A DNA stretch of 36,633 nt from contig CANHNO010000009.1 of assembly GCA_947462065.1 (NCBI GenBank), positions 1 through 36,633 of the forward strand, written 5' to 3'. The position numbers and the translations under genes were made by a program. Source of the DNA: Burkholderiales bacterium (GTDB lineage Bacteria > Pseudomonadota > Gammaproteobacteria > Burkholderiales > Burkholderiaceae_C). Position 1 is the first letter of the stretch. Each line of letters starts with the position of its first letter. The notes below the pieces were generated by a model, which saw only the letters and a list, made by a program, of their open reading frames with translations, did not search any database and was not told where the DNA came from. Positions 18,229 to 26,858 of this stretch are shown here, piece by piece.

Positions 18229-18999
18229 TCAACGGCGAGGTGCCGCGCACACCGGGCAATCGGGATTGCGTGCCAGTCGGATTTCAGTCCATTCCATCCG
18301 ACGGGCATCGAGCATCTGCAGCCGGCCACCCAGCGAGTCGCCGACACCGGCCAGCAGCTTCAGCGCCTCGGCCGCCTGAACGCTGCCGATGATGCCAACC
18401 AACGGAGCGAACACGCCCATCGTCGCGCAGCGCGCTTCCTCGAAAGTGGCATCGGGCGGGAAGATGCATGCATAGCAGGGGTGATCGGCCTGGCGGTCGC
18501 CGCGCAGGTTTGTGACGTACACGGACACCTGCCCGTCGAAGCCAATCGCCGCCCCCGACACCAGCGGCCTGGCATGCCGAACACAGGCCGCATTCACCGC
18601 CTGCCGCGTCGCGAAGCTGTCGCAGCAATCGATGACCAGATCTGCTGCGGCGACCAGCTCATTCAGCCGCACGACATCGGCGCGCTCGCGAAGGGCGATC
18701 ACCTGCACTTCGGGATTGATCGCATGCACCGTGGCCGCTGCGGAATCGACCTTGGCCCGCCCGAGGCTCGCCATCGAGTGGGCGATCTGCCGCTGCAGGT
18801 TCGTCAACTCCACCTTGTCGTCGTCGACGATCGTCAATGTGCCAACGCCGGCGGTGCCGAGGTACATCGCCACCGGGGAGCCCAGGCCACCAGCACCGAT
18901 CACCAGCACATGCGCTGCAAGCAGTCGCTGCTGGCCATCGATACCTATCTCGTCGAGCAGGATGTGGCGCGAGTAGCGCAGCAGTTGGTTGTCGTTCAT
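18229..18999 (-). CDS. moeB: MoeB/ThiF/HesA-family adenylyltransferase (molybdopterin-synthase sulfurylase-type)
   Basis: E1-like enzyme that adenylates the C-terminal glycine of MoaD or ThiS. The 256-residue product starts MNDNQLLRYSRHILLDEIG, a classic MoeB start; ten upstream in-frame codons overlap the ctpA terminator and were excluded. The ATP-binding motif is VIGAGGLGSP near residue 34. The core is DDDKVELTNLQRQIAH near residue 58, with CCDSFATR further on. Zinc is probably held by two CxxC pairs (CYAC and CPVC). No rhodanese extension is present. It lies downstream of ctpA on the same strand, separated by a strong terminator. MoaD versus ThiS as partner cannot be decided. Confidence 0.9.
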   Translation of the reverse strand: MNDNQLLRYSRHILLDEIGIDGQQRLLAAHVLVIGAGGLGSPVAMYLGTAGVGTLTIVDDDKVELTNLQRQIAHSMASLGRAKVDSAAATVHAINPEVQVIALRERADVVRLNELVAAADLVIDCCDSFATRQAVNAACVRHARPLVSGAAIGFDGQVSVYVTNLRGDRQADHPCYACIFPPDATFEEARCATMGVFAPLVGIIGSVQAAEALKLLAGVGDSLGGRLQMLDARRMEWTEIRLARNPDCPVCAAPRR

Positions 19000-19014
19000 C
19001 GGATCGAAGACACG

Positions 19015-19040
19015 AAAAAACGCCCGCATGCAGCGGGCGT
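19015..19040 (-). terminator. Rho-independent terminator downstream of ctpA
   Basis: Read on the minus strand, an 8-bp stem ACGCCCGC / GCGGGCGT with a 5-base loop is followed directly by a run of T. It lies about 70 bp after the ctpA stop and 15 bp before the moeB start. moeB therefore needs read-through or its own promoter within or after the hairpin. Confidence 0.88.
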
Positions 19041-19107
19041 TGGAGATCGTGGAGTGCGGCTGGCCTTCACCATCGGGCCGCGTGCTGCCCCGATCGGCTG
19101 CGACGCG

Positions 19108-20550
19108 TCAGTTCGAATCGGGATCAACCTTGCGCTCGGTCATCGATTTGCTGACCAGTACTGGCTTGCCCTTCAGGCGGTTGATCGCCTGAGCCAACTG
19201 GAAGTCGTCTTCGCTGCCGAACTCGGCCGGCGGCTTGATCGGCGAGGCAGAGTTCTTGGCGCTTTCTTCCTCCAGCTTCTTGCGGGCGATCTCGCGAGCC
19301 TTCTCGCGGGCTTCGTCTTTCATCTCAGCGCCCTGACCGCTTTGCAGGTGCTTTTCCAGGTCGGCTTCACGCGGGCGCAAGGCCGAGAACAGGTTGCCCT
19401 CGGCGGTTTCGTCGATCAACACATCGGGCAAGATGCCCTTGGCCTGGATCGACTTGCCGCTCGGCGTGTAGTAGCGGGCGGTGGTGATCTTCAGCGCAGT
19501 GTCAGGCGAAAGCTGCCGCACGGTCTGCACCGAACCCTTGCCGAAGGTCTGCGCGCCCATCACCGTGGCACGCTTGTTGTCCTGCAGGGCGCCGGCGACG
19601 ATTTCACTGGCCGAAGCCGAGCCCTCGTTGACCAGCACCACCAGCGGGACCGACTTCAGCGCCTCAGGCAGACGCCGCAGTGGATCGGCGCCACCGCGCC
19701 GCAGGTAATACTCGGGCGCCGCCTTGAAGATCGACTTCGACTCGGGGATCTGGCCGTTGGTCGTGACCACCGTGGCGTCTGCCGGCAGGAAGGCTGACGA
19801 AATCGCTATCGATGCTTCGAGCAGACCGCCCGGATCGTTGCGCAGATCCAGCACGATGCCCTTGACGTTGGGGTCTTGCTTGTAGATCTCTTCGATCTTG
19901 CGGGCGAAGTCCTCGACCGTGCGGTCCTGGAACTGGCTCACGCGCAGCCACGCGTAGCCCGGCTCAACCATCTTCGCGCGCACACTGATCGTGCGGATCT
20001 CTTCGCGCACGATGGTCACGGGGAAGATACGGTCCTCGGACTTGCGGAACAAGGTCAGCACGACTTTCGTGCCCGGCTCGCCACGCATGCGCTTGACCGC
20101 TTGCTCCAGCGTCAGGCCCTTGACCGCTGTGTCATCGATCTTGGTGATCAGGTCGCCGCTTTTCAGTCCACCGCGGTAGGCCGGCGAGCCTTCGATCGGG
20201 GTGACGACCTTGACCAAGCCTTCTTCCATGCCGATTTCGATGCCGACACCGACGAAACGACCGGTCGTTCCCTCGCGGAATTCCTTCCACGATTTCTTGT
20301 CGAAATACTGTGAGTGGGGGTCGAGCCCCGCCACCATGCCGCCGATGGCATCGGTGATCAGCTTCTTTTCATCGACGGGTTCAACGTAGTCGCTCTTGAC
20401 CATGCCGAACACTGCCGCGAGTTGCTGAAGTTCGTCGAGCGGAAGCGAGCTGACCGAATTGCGCGCGGTGGCCTGCAACTGCATCGTGACCAATGCCCCT
20501 GCCACCGCACCCAGCGCGATCCAACCTGAAATCTTGAACTTCGTACCCAT
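19108..20550 (-). CDS. ctpA: Carboxy-terminal processing protease, CtpA family (S41)
   Basis: Periplasmic serine protease with a Ser/Lys dyad. The 480-residue product starts at the ATG at 20550, preceded by AGAGGA at good spacing; nine further upstream codons were excluded. An N-terminal signal-anchor (ISGWIALGAVAGALV) is followed by the LDPHSQYF region, a PDZ domain (residues ~95-175, VGVGIEIGMEEGLVKVV to GTKVVLTLFR) and the protease core. The nucleophile lies in GSASASEIVAGALQD and the general-base lysine in TFGKGSVQTV. The tail after residue ~400 is charged and helical, as in many proteobacterial members. Likely substrates are envelope proteins or cell-wall hydrolases. Confidence 0.94.
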   Translation of the reverse strand: MGTKFKISGWIALGAVAGALVTMQLQATARNSVSSLPLDELQQLAAVFGMVKSDYVEPVDEKKLITDAIGGMVAGLDPHSQYFDKKSWKEFREGTTGRFVGVGIEIGMEEGLVKVVTPIEGSPAYRGGLKSGDLITKIDDTAVKGLTLEQAVKRMRGEPGTKVVLTLFRKSEDRIFPVTIVREEIRTISVRAKMVEPGYAWLRVSQFQDRTVEDFARKIEEIYKQDPNVKGIVLDLRNDPGGLLEASIAISSAFLPADATVVTTNGQIPESKSIFKAAPEYYLRRGGADPLRRLPEALKSVPLVVLVNEGSASASEIVAGALQDNKRATVMGAQTFGKGSVQTVRQLSPDTALKITTARYYTPSGKSIQAKGILPDVLIDETAEGNLFSALRPREADLEKHLQSGQGAEMKDEAREKAREIARKKLEEESAKNSASPIKPPAEFGSEDDFQLAQAINRLKGKPVLVSKSMTERKVDPDSN

Positions 20551-20818
20551 GTCAGATCCTCTAACTGGCTTGTACATCCGATCCTCGTCTCAGTATAGAA
20601 CCCAGGAATGGATTGAGGCTGCGCGGGCTGGCTTAGTTTCAGATGATGAAGTCGCGCGGCAAAAGAAATGCCGGATGTGTCAAGTCTGAGGCAACGGGCC
20701 GACCCAAGCATTCAAGTTCGGCCCCGTGGCGCCGATAGCGAGCTGAGGTCCATGCATTCGTGGCGATGGCACGCTGCCACGGCCGAGCATGGGCATCGAC
20801 CCATGACAAGGCCGCGCG

Positions 20819-21220
20819 ATGTTCCGATTATTCAGAGTGCCCGAATCTGGCCCGGTGACAACGCTGACCTTGATGGACAGCGGGCTTGCGGCGCCCGGTC
20901 AAAACCCACCGACCCAGAGCGCCCAGCGGTGGCGTGCACTTCCGGGCGAGCAGGACCACAAACTGACAACGCAGGCGCGGCAGTGGCTGCGCAGCCTCGC
21001 GGCGCGGGATCGGCCATTGGCGTTGTGCTCGATGTATCCACGGCTTGCCAACCGCATAGCCACTGCCTGGGAAGACCCTGTGCAGACCGAAGCGATCTTC
21101 GATGAATTGATGATCGACCACCGCGGTGGTCGGCTTGGCTTTGCGCCACTGGTGGCCAGCGAGCTGATGCGATTGCACCGGCTACATGAGAAGCGCTTCG
21201 ACTCAAACGGCAACAGTTGA
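20819..21220 (+). CDS. Uncharacterised 133-residue protein
   Basis: No catalytic motif is recognised. The sequence reads like a real, charged soluble protein: QWLRSLAARDRPLALCSMYPRLANRIA, then WEDPVQTEAIFDELMIDHRGGRLGFAPLVASELMRL. It resembles small hypothetical proteins I recall from Burkholderiales that carry an LxxDRRGGRxGF-like motif, but I cannot verify this. It has no membrane segment or signal peptide. It stands alone between ctpA and mntP, divergent from ctpA across about 270 bp. Short palindromes lie upstream at 20759-20781 and 20788-20805 (CATGGG-CATCGA-CCCATG). Confidence 0.6.
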   Translation: MFRLFRVPESGPVTTLTLMDSGLAAPGQNPPTQSAQRWRALPGEQDHKLTTQARQWLRSLAARDRPLALCSMYPRLANRIATAWEDPVQTEAIFDELMIDHRGGRLGFAPLVASELMRLHRLHEKRFDSNGNS

Positions 21221-21347
21221 TGCCCGACCTGCCGCTGGACGATCAACTGGTCTTGCCTTGATCAGCCTCGGGCTGGCAAAGAGTCGCCATCGAGTTCCTG
21301 AAGCCTGCAAAGGCCAGCCAGGCCCACGGCAGACCGCTCGCTCTGAC

Positions 21348-21917
21348 CTAGACGGCGCCCAGATGCTCCGCCAGGATGGCGACACCGATGCCGGTGAGCA
21401 GGACGCCGCCGCAAATCTCGGCCCACCTTCCGGCAACCGCGCCAAGCGCGCGCCCCACCATCACGCCCGCCGTTACGGCGACAAAGGTGGTGAAGCCAAT
21501 CGCGGCGGCCACGGGAAGTATGTCGACCTTGAGAAACGCCAGCCCGACGCCAACCGCCATCGCATCGACGCTGGTGGCAAATCCCGTCAGAACCAGCAGC
21601 CAGAAAGGGTGCCGGCTCAGTCTTTCCCTCTCTTGCACACTGGACGCCTTCAGGCCGCTGTACACCATCCGCAGTCCCAGACCACTGAGGAGGACGAATG
21701 CAATCCAGTGGTCCCACGCCTTGATGTAACTCGCGAGTGTCAGGCCGAGTGCCCAGCCAATGACCGGCGTGACGGCTTCGATGACGCCAAATATGCCGCC
21801 CATTCGCAACGCCTCGCTCCAACGTGGTTGCTGGAGCGCAGTGCCTTTGCCCACGGCCGCGGCGAATGCGTCGGTGGACATCGCCAACGACAGTAAAGCG
21901 ATCGAGATGAGACTCAT
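21348..21917 (-). CDS. mntP: Manganese efflux pump MntP
   Basis: Small inner-membrane Mn(II) exporter of 189 residues from the ATG at 21917, with six predicted membrane segments. Two internally repeated halves carry the conserved acidic membrane motifs STDAFAAAVGKG (residues ~10-21) and SVDAMAVGVG (residues ~112-121). The C-terminus is a last membrane helix (GGVLLTGIGVAILAEHLG). The upstream frame has no good alternative start. No Shine-Dalgarno sequence is obvious. The yybP-ykoY-type riboswitch in its leader indicates induction by manganese, which strongly supports function. Confidence 0.95.
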   Translation of the reverse strand: MSLISIALLSLAMSTDAFAAAVGKGTALQQPRWSEALRMGGIFGVIEAVTPVIGWALGLTLASYIKAWDHWIAFVLLSGLGLRMVYSGLKASSVQERERLSRHPFWLLVLTGFATSVDAMAVGVGLAFLKVDILPVAAAIGFTTFVAVTAGVMVGRALGAVAGRWAEICGGVLLTGIGVAILAEHLGAV

Positions 21918-21962
21918 TGGGGGTGCTGTTCCGGCCGGCCGAGAGCTACGGCGCATCAACAC

Positions 21963-22096
21963 AGTCCGGCTTACGTCGTGTTGACGCGCCGATGGTCTCG
22001 CCAACCAGAATGGTTACCTGCACCACGGGCTGCGAGGCAGCCCGAGTATGTTGACGCAGGCGCTTTCAGGTGAAAGCCGGCTACTCCCCAAAGGAT
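21963..22096 (-). promoter_or_regulatory. yybP-ykoY manganese riboswitch in the mntP leader
   Basis: On the minus strand the leader starts near GGGGAGTAGCCGGCTT and closes with AAGCCGGACT about 110 bases later; these ends pair as the P1 stem. Between them are the class hallmarks: CCTGCGTCAACATACTCGG on the 5' side, a hairpin GGGCTGC-CTC-GCAGCCC, a second hairpin around GGTAACCATTCTGGTT, and the conserved GGCGAGACCATC segment. A possible -10 box TATACT lies at 22103-22108, just before the expected transcript start. The 3' end is about 45 bases before the mntP ATG. The class binds Mn(II) and switches exporters on. Confidence 0.9.
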
Positions 22097-22108
22097 GAGG
22101 CCAGTATA

Positions 22109-22390
22109 GAAGGTGCAGGACTGACACCTTGGGCGACCTCCAGCGTTCTGTGTGGTCGCGGGAACGCAGGTCTTGTCTGCTCAGCGACTCGCAAGTCGAA
22201 GTGCCTTTCGGTTTCCTCTCTGGTCGACGACAACTTGGATCCGGCTCGGCCGTGAACTGTGCCAATCCAGGCGTGCCGGGCCAGTCCCAGTGGCGGGTTT
22301 TCACGTCACGGCAATCAGCGCTTCATAGGCACCAGCCGTGACATTGCAGTCAACTTGGCACGGCATGTTTCGCCGAAAAGATGATGGTCT
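22109..22390. other. Intergenic stretch without a recognised gene
   Basis: About 280 bases between the mntP leader and the end of the HDOD gene. Short open frames occur on both strands but none has a recognisable sequence or a good start. Nothing further was identified. Confidence 0.6.
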
Positions 22391-23269
22391 TCAGGCGATG
22401 CCAAGCGCAAATCCATCGATGAGGTCGCTGATCCAGTCTTCGAGTTCGACGCTGCTCAGGTTCAGCAGGCCGGCGGCCTCTTCGCCACCCTTGTTCCACT
22501 CCATGCTTGCGTTGAGCCGGGCGAAGCGCTGGATAGCCAGTTCTGCGACCAGCCCCATGGCTATCAGGCGCGCGAGTTGAGGCTCCGCTGCGAGGTCGCG
22601 GAAAATGCTGTAGTCGTGATGCTGCCGAATCGCATCACACACCAGCTTGGACAAGCCCCAGGAACGAGCCATCAGCGCGCCGATCATCGCGTGGTCGGCA
22701 TGGTGGGCGTCCTGCTCGACCGCAGTGAAGGTGCGCACCGGTTCTTGGTTGGCCGCCTTCAGCGTCACCGGGTAGTCAACAAAGCGCTGCAGCAGAAGCG
22801 GGATCCCGACGTCGCAAAACAGGCCGAAGGACTGTGCGGCGTCGACATCGACACCGCGAAGTCTGCGAGCCAGCGCCTGCATTGCGTACGACCGCTTGGT
22901 CGAGACGTCCCAGAAGCGCGTCAGGCCGGCCGGCTCGCCCTTGACCGTTTGGCGCAGCGCGAAGCCGGTGACCAGCGTGCCGATTTGGCGCAGGCCCAGC
23001 AACGACAGCGCCTGCTCAAGCGTGCTGGCCGGCCTACGCAACGCATAGAACGGTGAGTTCACGATGCGCAGCACGCCGGCTGTCATTGCCACATCCTTGG
23101 CGATCAAGGCCGCGATGCGCGCCGAGTCTGGGTCGGGCCTCGCCAGTTCGGACTGCACCTGGGTCAGCAGTTCGGGCCTAGGCGGGATCGCGATGCTATT
23201 GATCAGCGTTTCGACATCAAGCCGCGGCTCGGCGCCGGCAGCCGAGTTGGAATTGGTCGTAAGTGACAT
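22391..23269 (-). CDS. HDOD-domain signal-transduction protein
   Basis: The 292-residue product is mostly one HDOD domain (residues ~20-220), a metal-free relative of the HD phosphohydrolase fold used in signalling, motility and cell-cycle control. Family features seen are IPPRPELLTQVQSELARPD, LIAKDVAMTAGVLRIVNSPFYALRRPASTLEQALSLLGL and FCDVGIPLLLQRF, where a hydrolase would carry an HD pair. No output domain such as GGDEF or a kinase is fused. No operon partner is present. It is the last intact core-type gene before the IS-scarred region. Confidence 0.9.
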   Translation of the reverse strand: MSLTTNSNSAAGAEPRLDVETLINSIAIPPRPELLTQVQSELARPDPDSARIAALIAKDVAMTAGVLRIVNSPFYALRRPASTLEQALSLLGLRQIGTLVTGFALRQTVKGEPAGLTRFWDVSTKRSYAMQALARRLRGVDVDAAQSFGLFCDVGIPLLLQRFVDYPVTLKAANQEPVRTFTAVEQDAHHADHAMIGALMARSWGLSKLVCDAIRQHHDYSIFRDLAAEPQLARLIAMGLVAELAIQRFARLNASMEWNKGGEEAAGLLNLSSVELEDWISDLIDGFALGIA

Positions 23270-23611
23270 GTGTGGGAATAGGGCCGCGCGTGAAGGGAAG
23301 CAAGGGGTCGCAAGCTCTGCCCGCCAGAGACTTCACGAATCTGGCAACCAAGAATGGTTTGGTGGCATTTCGGCAGCGCGCGGCGGATCTTGAGCCGAGC
23401 GAGGCCATGTTGTTCAAATACGACCTCTGGTTGAGCCGGGGCAGCAATTGGAGGCCAGGCCCATGGGTCGAGGCTCGGAGCAGAGTCCTTGTGGTTGGGG
23501 GGGCGCTCGGTGCCGGCGTCTTGGCAGGTGCCACGGGCTCGGTGCCCAAGCACTTCTCTGCCGGCTCTGCGCCGGAGGCCCGCCCGGTCTCGACCTCCTA
23601 CGTCTCTAGCA
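23270..23611. other. Intergenic stretch before the IS21 relic
   Basis: About 340 bases of GC-rich sequence between the start of the HDOD gene and the first recognisable istA-like codons. Open frames exist on both strands but read as non-protein sequence. The left end of the IS21-type element may lie here, but no terminal inverted repeat was found. Confidence 0.5.
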
Positions 23612-24030
23612 TGGCATTGGCCTTCAGCTCGTTGCTCACACCCGAAAGCTGGCTGATCTGCGAGTAGGGCCGTTTCCAAGGGGGCCGGCTCACGCCCCAA
23701 CGCGAGTCGCTCGCCGAGTGGTTCCGCCGGCACCGCGGCAATGGCGATGTCGTGCGCTAGGTAGTTGCAGTGCGAGCACGGTACTGCGGTGAGCCTGCGC
23801 ACCGTCGAGCACGCCGTTGCGCATCTGCGCCGTGAAGTGCTCGCCCAGACGGCGGCCACAGTGCACTTCAAGAAGCCGCCGGGCCATCTAGTGGGCATCG
23901 TCGGCGCACACCTGGTCGGCGTGAGCTGGCTGGCACGCTCGAATGGCGCAGCGGCGTCACCACAGGTCGCGCCGGCCGAGCTGCTTTGGCCACTTGCCGA
24001 GTATGAGACGGCCCTTGGAGGGGGGGCTGG
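23612..24030 (+). pseudogene. istA relic of an IS21-family element (frameshifted, core deleted)
   Basis: Conceptual translation in two frames gives an IS21-type transposase N-terminus: LLTPESWLICE, a stop at 23665, RESLAEWFRRHRGNGDVVR, a stop at 23758, then after a frameshift VSLRTVEHAVAHLRREV and TVHFKKPPGH (the family has FETPPGRQ). The sequence then jumps to what looks like the IstA C-terminus (LLWPLAEYETALGGG). The DDE catalytic core, roughly a kilobase, is missing, so this is an internally deleted, dead gene. It abuts istB as istA normally does. Confidence 0.75.
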
Positions 24031-24032
24031 TG

Positions 24033-24795
24033 ATGGTAGCCTTCAAGAAGCCCCAGCGGGTCGAGTTGCTGAACGACCTCGAGTCGATGCTCACGCGACT
24101 GAAGCTCACCGCCATTCGGGAGCAGCTTGGCACGCTGCTGGATCAGGCGGGGCGGGCCGAGTTGAACCTGCGCGAGGCGTTGGCGATGCTGTGTGCAGCC
24201 GAGGTGGCGTGCAAGGACGAGCGGCTCATACAGAGGGGCATGTCGATCGCCAAGTTCCCGTGCGTACGCTGGAGAGCTTCAAGTACGACGAGCAGCCCTC
24301 GGTGGACCCCAAGCAGATCCGCGAGCTGGCGACTTCGCGCTGAGTGGCCAACGGCGACAGCGTGTTGTTGCTCGGACCACCCGGCGTGGACAAGACGCAC
24401 TTGGCGGTAGCACTCGGTCGAGAGGCCATCGTGCGCGGCTACTCGACGCTGTTCGGGCCTGCGACCAGCCTGGTGACGCAACGGGCAAGAGCACATGCCG
24501 AAGGCCGTCTGGAGGAGAGGCTGATCTACTTCACCAAGCCCAAGCTGCTGGTGGTCGATGAACTGGGCTACCTGCAGTTCTAGACGAACGCAGCGCACCT
24601 GTTCTTCCAGCTCGTGAGCCGGCGATACGAATGCCGCTCGATGCTGGTGACAAGCAACCAGTTGATGGCGGAGTGGGGCGGCGTGTTCGGTGGCGCCGTC
24701 GTGGCAACGGCCATGCAGGATCGGCTGCTGCACCACAGCCACGTCATCACGATCCGCGGCGACAGCTACCGCCTGCGAACGAAGCGCGCACACCG
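24033..24795 (+). pseudogene. istB: istB relic, IS21-family ATP-binding helper protein (broken)
   Basis: From VMVAFKKPQRVELL the product reads as IstB through MLTRLKLTAIREQLG and the start of SIAKFPCVRT. A frameshift near 24260 moves the frame to TLESFKYDEQPSVDPKQIREL. A TGA at 24341 interrupts it. The next part, VANGDSVLLLGPPGVDKTHLA, has Asp in place of the last glycine of the Walker A loop. Another stop at 24581 follows LLVVDELGYLQF (Walker B), and the rest reads AAHLFFQLVSRRYECRSMLVTSNQ to HSHVITIRGDSYRLR. The GGGGTCAA-like repeats at 24823-24855 and TTGACA at 24868-24873 look like the right end region. The element cannot transpose by itself. Confidence 0.88.
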
Positions 24796-25063
24796 CAACT
24801 CAAACCGAGTGACCAGCAACCGGGGGTCAACTCTCAATGTCACCCAGGGGGCAATTGCTGTCGTTGCTTGACACGCGCAGCGAGGCATATCGGTACAAAA
24901 TCCCAGCCATGCAACGTAGACGACAAGCGATGGCTCGAACCTCTGAACCTCACTGATTCCCAGCCTCGATGAAAATGCGATTTGCAAGGGAGGGCACGGT
25001 GTTCTCCCAGGTTGCCATCCAAGCCTGTTGACTGGATGGAATCTTTTTCACAGAGAAATACTT

Positions 25064-25192
25064 ATGTCCGAAATGCTGGCCCACAGAACCAAAAACAAAC
25101 TTGCCAAGATCTACGCCATTGGAATCGTCGTTTTCAGCGGTGTGTTTGGCTTCCTGACGCTGTTTTCCATCTTCCTGGCGAATTTGAAATGA
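25064..25192 (+). CDS. Putative 42-residue membrane peptide
   Basis: ATG at 25064 opens a frame ending TGA at 25190-25192: a polar, Lys-rich N-terminus (MSEMLAHRTKNKLAKIYA) followed by one hydrophobic helix (IGIVVFSGVFGFLTLFSIFLA) and a short basic tail. It looks like a single-span membrane peptide with the N-terminus inside. No family is recognised. It lies between the IS21 and IS5 relics and is in no operon. A ribosome-binding site is weak (AGAGAA). It may be a real small protein or chance. Confidence 0.4.
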   Translation: MSEMLAHRTKNKLAKIYAIGIVVFSGVFGFLTLFSIFLANLK

Positions 25193-25339
25193 CGCCGTAA
25201 GCCGCAACGGCCCCCGGCATCATCACTGCAAGATGAGCCAGCGGCGCACCCCGCAGATGGCTGGCTACCCTTGAACGTGCGGAATTAGTGGACCCTGAAT
25301 AGTCCGGGCTCGTGGGTAAAGTGTGTCCGAGGGCTCATG

Positions 25340-25955
25340 CGGCCCCCGTTCGACGAGCCACAAAGCAAGTACGGGCTGGCCAACGAAGATGAAGTAAGCC
25401 ACTCGCAGGCTCGCCAGAATCATCCTCAAGCTGTGCCCTTCTCCGAAGGGCTCCCCATCCATTGCGTAACCCAGGATGCCCTTCAGCCAGTTTCGGCCAA
25501 GAAGCACGCCTATCTTCATATGGCCGATCAGCGGTTCGACCGCTGTCTGCCGATCCATTAACTTCTTCAGCCTCTAGGGCAGCCGTCGCGTGTCGCTGCC
25601 CAAAGGAAGTGTGCTCGCACTGGCATGCACACGACCATGGCTGCGGTCAGCCAGCGACAGCTTGGGCTTCTTGCCCTCCGCTAGGGTTGCTCGGAAATGA
25701 GCGCATGCACACAACCCGGCCCCCCTGTACCAGGCGTCTTCACGCCGAACTTGTAGAGCCTTCCCGCCTTACCTTTGGCGAGGCACTCCACAGACAGATC
25801 ATTGCAGAGCGAACAGCTTGTTCTTGGCGTCGCGACTGCGCAGCACGTGCAGGCGTTGGCCGCTCTTGACTTGACCTTCAGCGCGCAGGTGGACACGAAC
25901 TCAGGGGCGCACGCGATCGAGAAGTCCTGCCAGTCGATCACCCCTGCCAGACGGA
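25340..25955 (-). pseudogene. IS5-family transposase relic, frameshifted and internally deleted
   Basis: Three pieces of one transposase are seen on the minus strand in different frames. The N-terminal piece VIDWQDFSIACAPEF (near 25940) is followed after a deletion by KNKLFAL and VECLAKGKAGRLYKFGVKT (family VECIxKGKAxxxYEFGVKV, about 25740-25830). The C-terminal piece KPKLSLADRSHGRV to AVEPLIGHMK, LGRNWLKGILG and GHSLRMILASLRV runs on to about 25340, with a stop codon inside it near 25575. The family and orientation are clear. Inverted repeats and target duplication were not identified. The gene is dead. Confidence 0.8.
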
Positions 25956-25959
25956 GAAG

Positions 25960-26858
25960 GCTCGTGGCGCTGAACGCTCAGTTTGAACAGTCCCATGTGG
26001 AACCTGGCATGGGTGTTGGACGAATTCGCAGGCTTCGGACGTAGAGAGAACCTCGACGCAGTTTGCAAAAAACTGAAATCGATTCGACCCGAATCCCGGG
26101 TGTTCAGCATCGAAATCAACCCTAATCGCTAGGATTCATACGCGGCCTTGTGTCTTGAAGGTGAACTCGATCACCACACTGGCCGGTTATTGAGTTAATG
26201 ATGAATATGAGAATTGGACTTCGTAATATTATTTCAGAGAGTTATTTTTTGGAAAACATCAAGCGCGCTTCATGTATATCATTCTATCCAAAGGTTGTTG
26301 GCAAAAAAATTCTGAACTTACCTCAAGGTAAGGGGCATGACGGCATACCCAGTCCCGCGTCAGCTTCGGTGCAAGTGGGATCAATTGCGGTAAAGTAAAC
26401 TTGTAAATTATCGTAATGAAGTGCTGATTAATAAGGGGCGCGAATGAGGGGCAAGTGCGACGTCGCAGCATGCATGCGGCGGGCCACTTTTACAGCGTCC
26501 ATGGAATTACAAAAAAATAATAGTCGGCATGAAAAATTTTTAACAAAATATTTCATCAGGATTCGTAAATTCCTTCGGTGAGTAATGTTCATCTGGAGGC
26601 AAAAATATATTTTCGGCATGAAGGAGGGTGGTACATAAATTTTACGGAGCAGGCAGAAGGAAATAAGTAAGATGACCAACAATTTTTGGCAATGGATATG
26701 TTTTCCAATCTGCGGACAGGGAGGGTATCCTCGGCGTGTTAGATGTGCTCTGGAAAAACCAAGGCAACAAATTTACATGTGGTTGTCTGTCGAACAGAAA
26801 TTCTGCCGAGTCATTGAATGATAAATTAAATGAAAAATGATATTCGAGGGGGATAAAC
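25960..26858. other. AT-rich stretch without a convincing gene
   Basis: About 900 bases between the IS5 relic and the 3' end of the glycan operon. Base composition changes from GC-rich to AT-rich near 26200, which I take as the left boundary of the acquired segment. One minus-strand frame (26642-26869, 75 codons) starts inside the last codons of the glycosyltransferase and could be translationally coupled, but its sequence matches nothing I know. No terminator hairpin with a T-run was found. Confidence 0.55.

Noticed and set aside
17107-19797. Plus-strand open frame of 896 codons
   Set aside because: It lies antisense to arginase, the LOG gene, moeB and part of ctpA, all of which have clear family motifs. 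The frame is a GC-rich codon-bias shadow with low-complexity His/Arg/Gln-rich translation.
23203-23898. Minus-strand open frame of 231 codons overlapping the IS21 relic
   Set aside because: Opposite strand gives recognisable istA pieces, and this frame shows only Arg/Ala/Pro-rich shadow sequence.
26198-26398. Plus-strand 66-codon frame in the AT-rich gap
   Set aside because: No ribosome-binding site, no recognisable motif, and position in non-coding AT-rich DNA; a chance frame is more likely.
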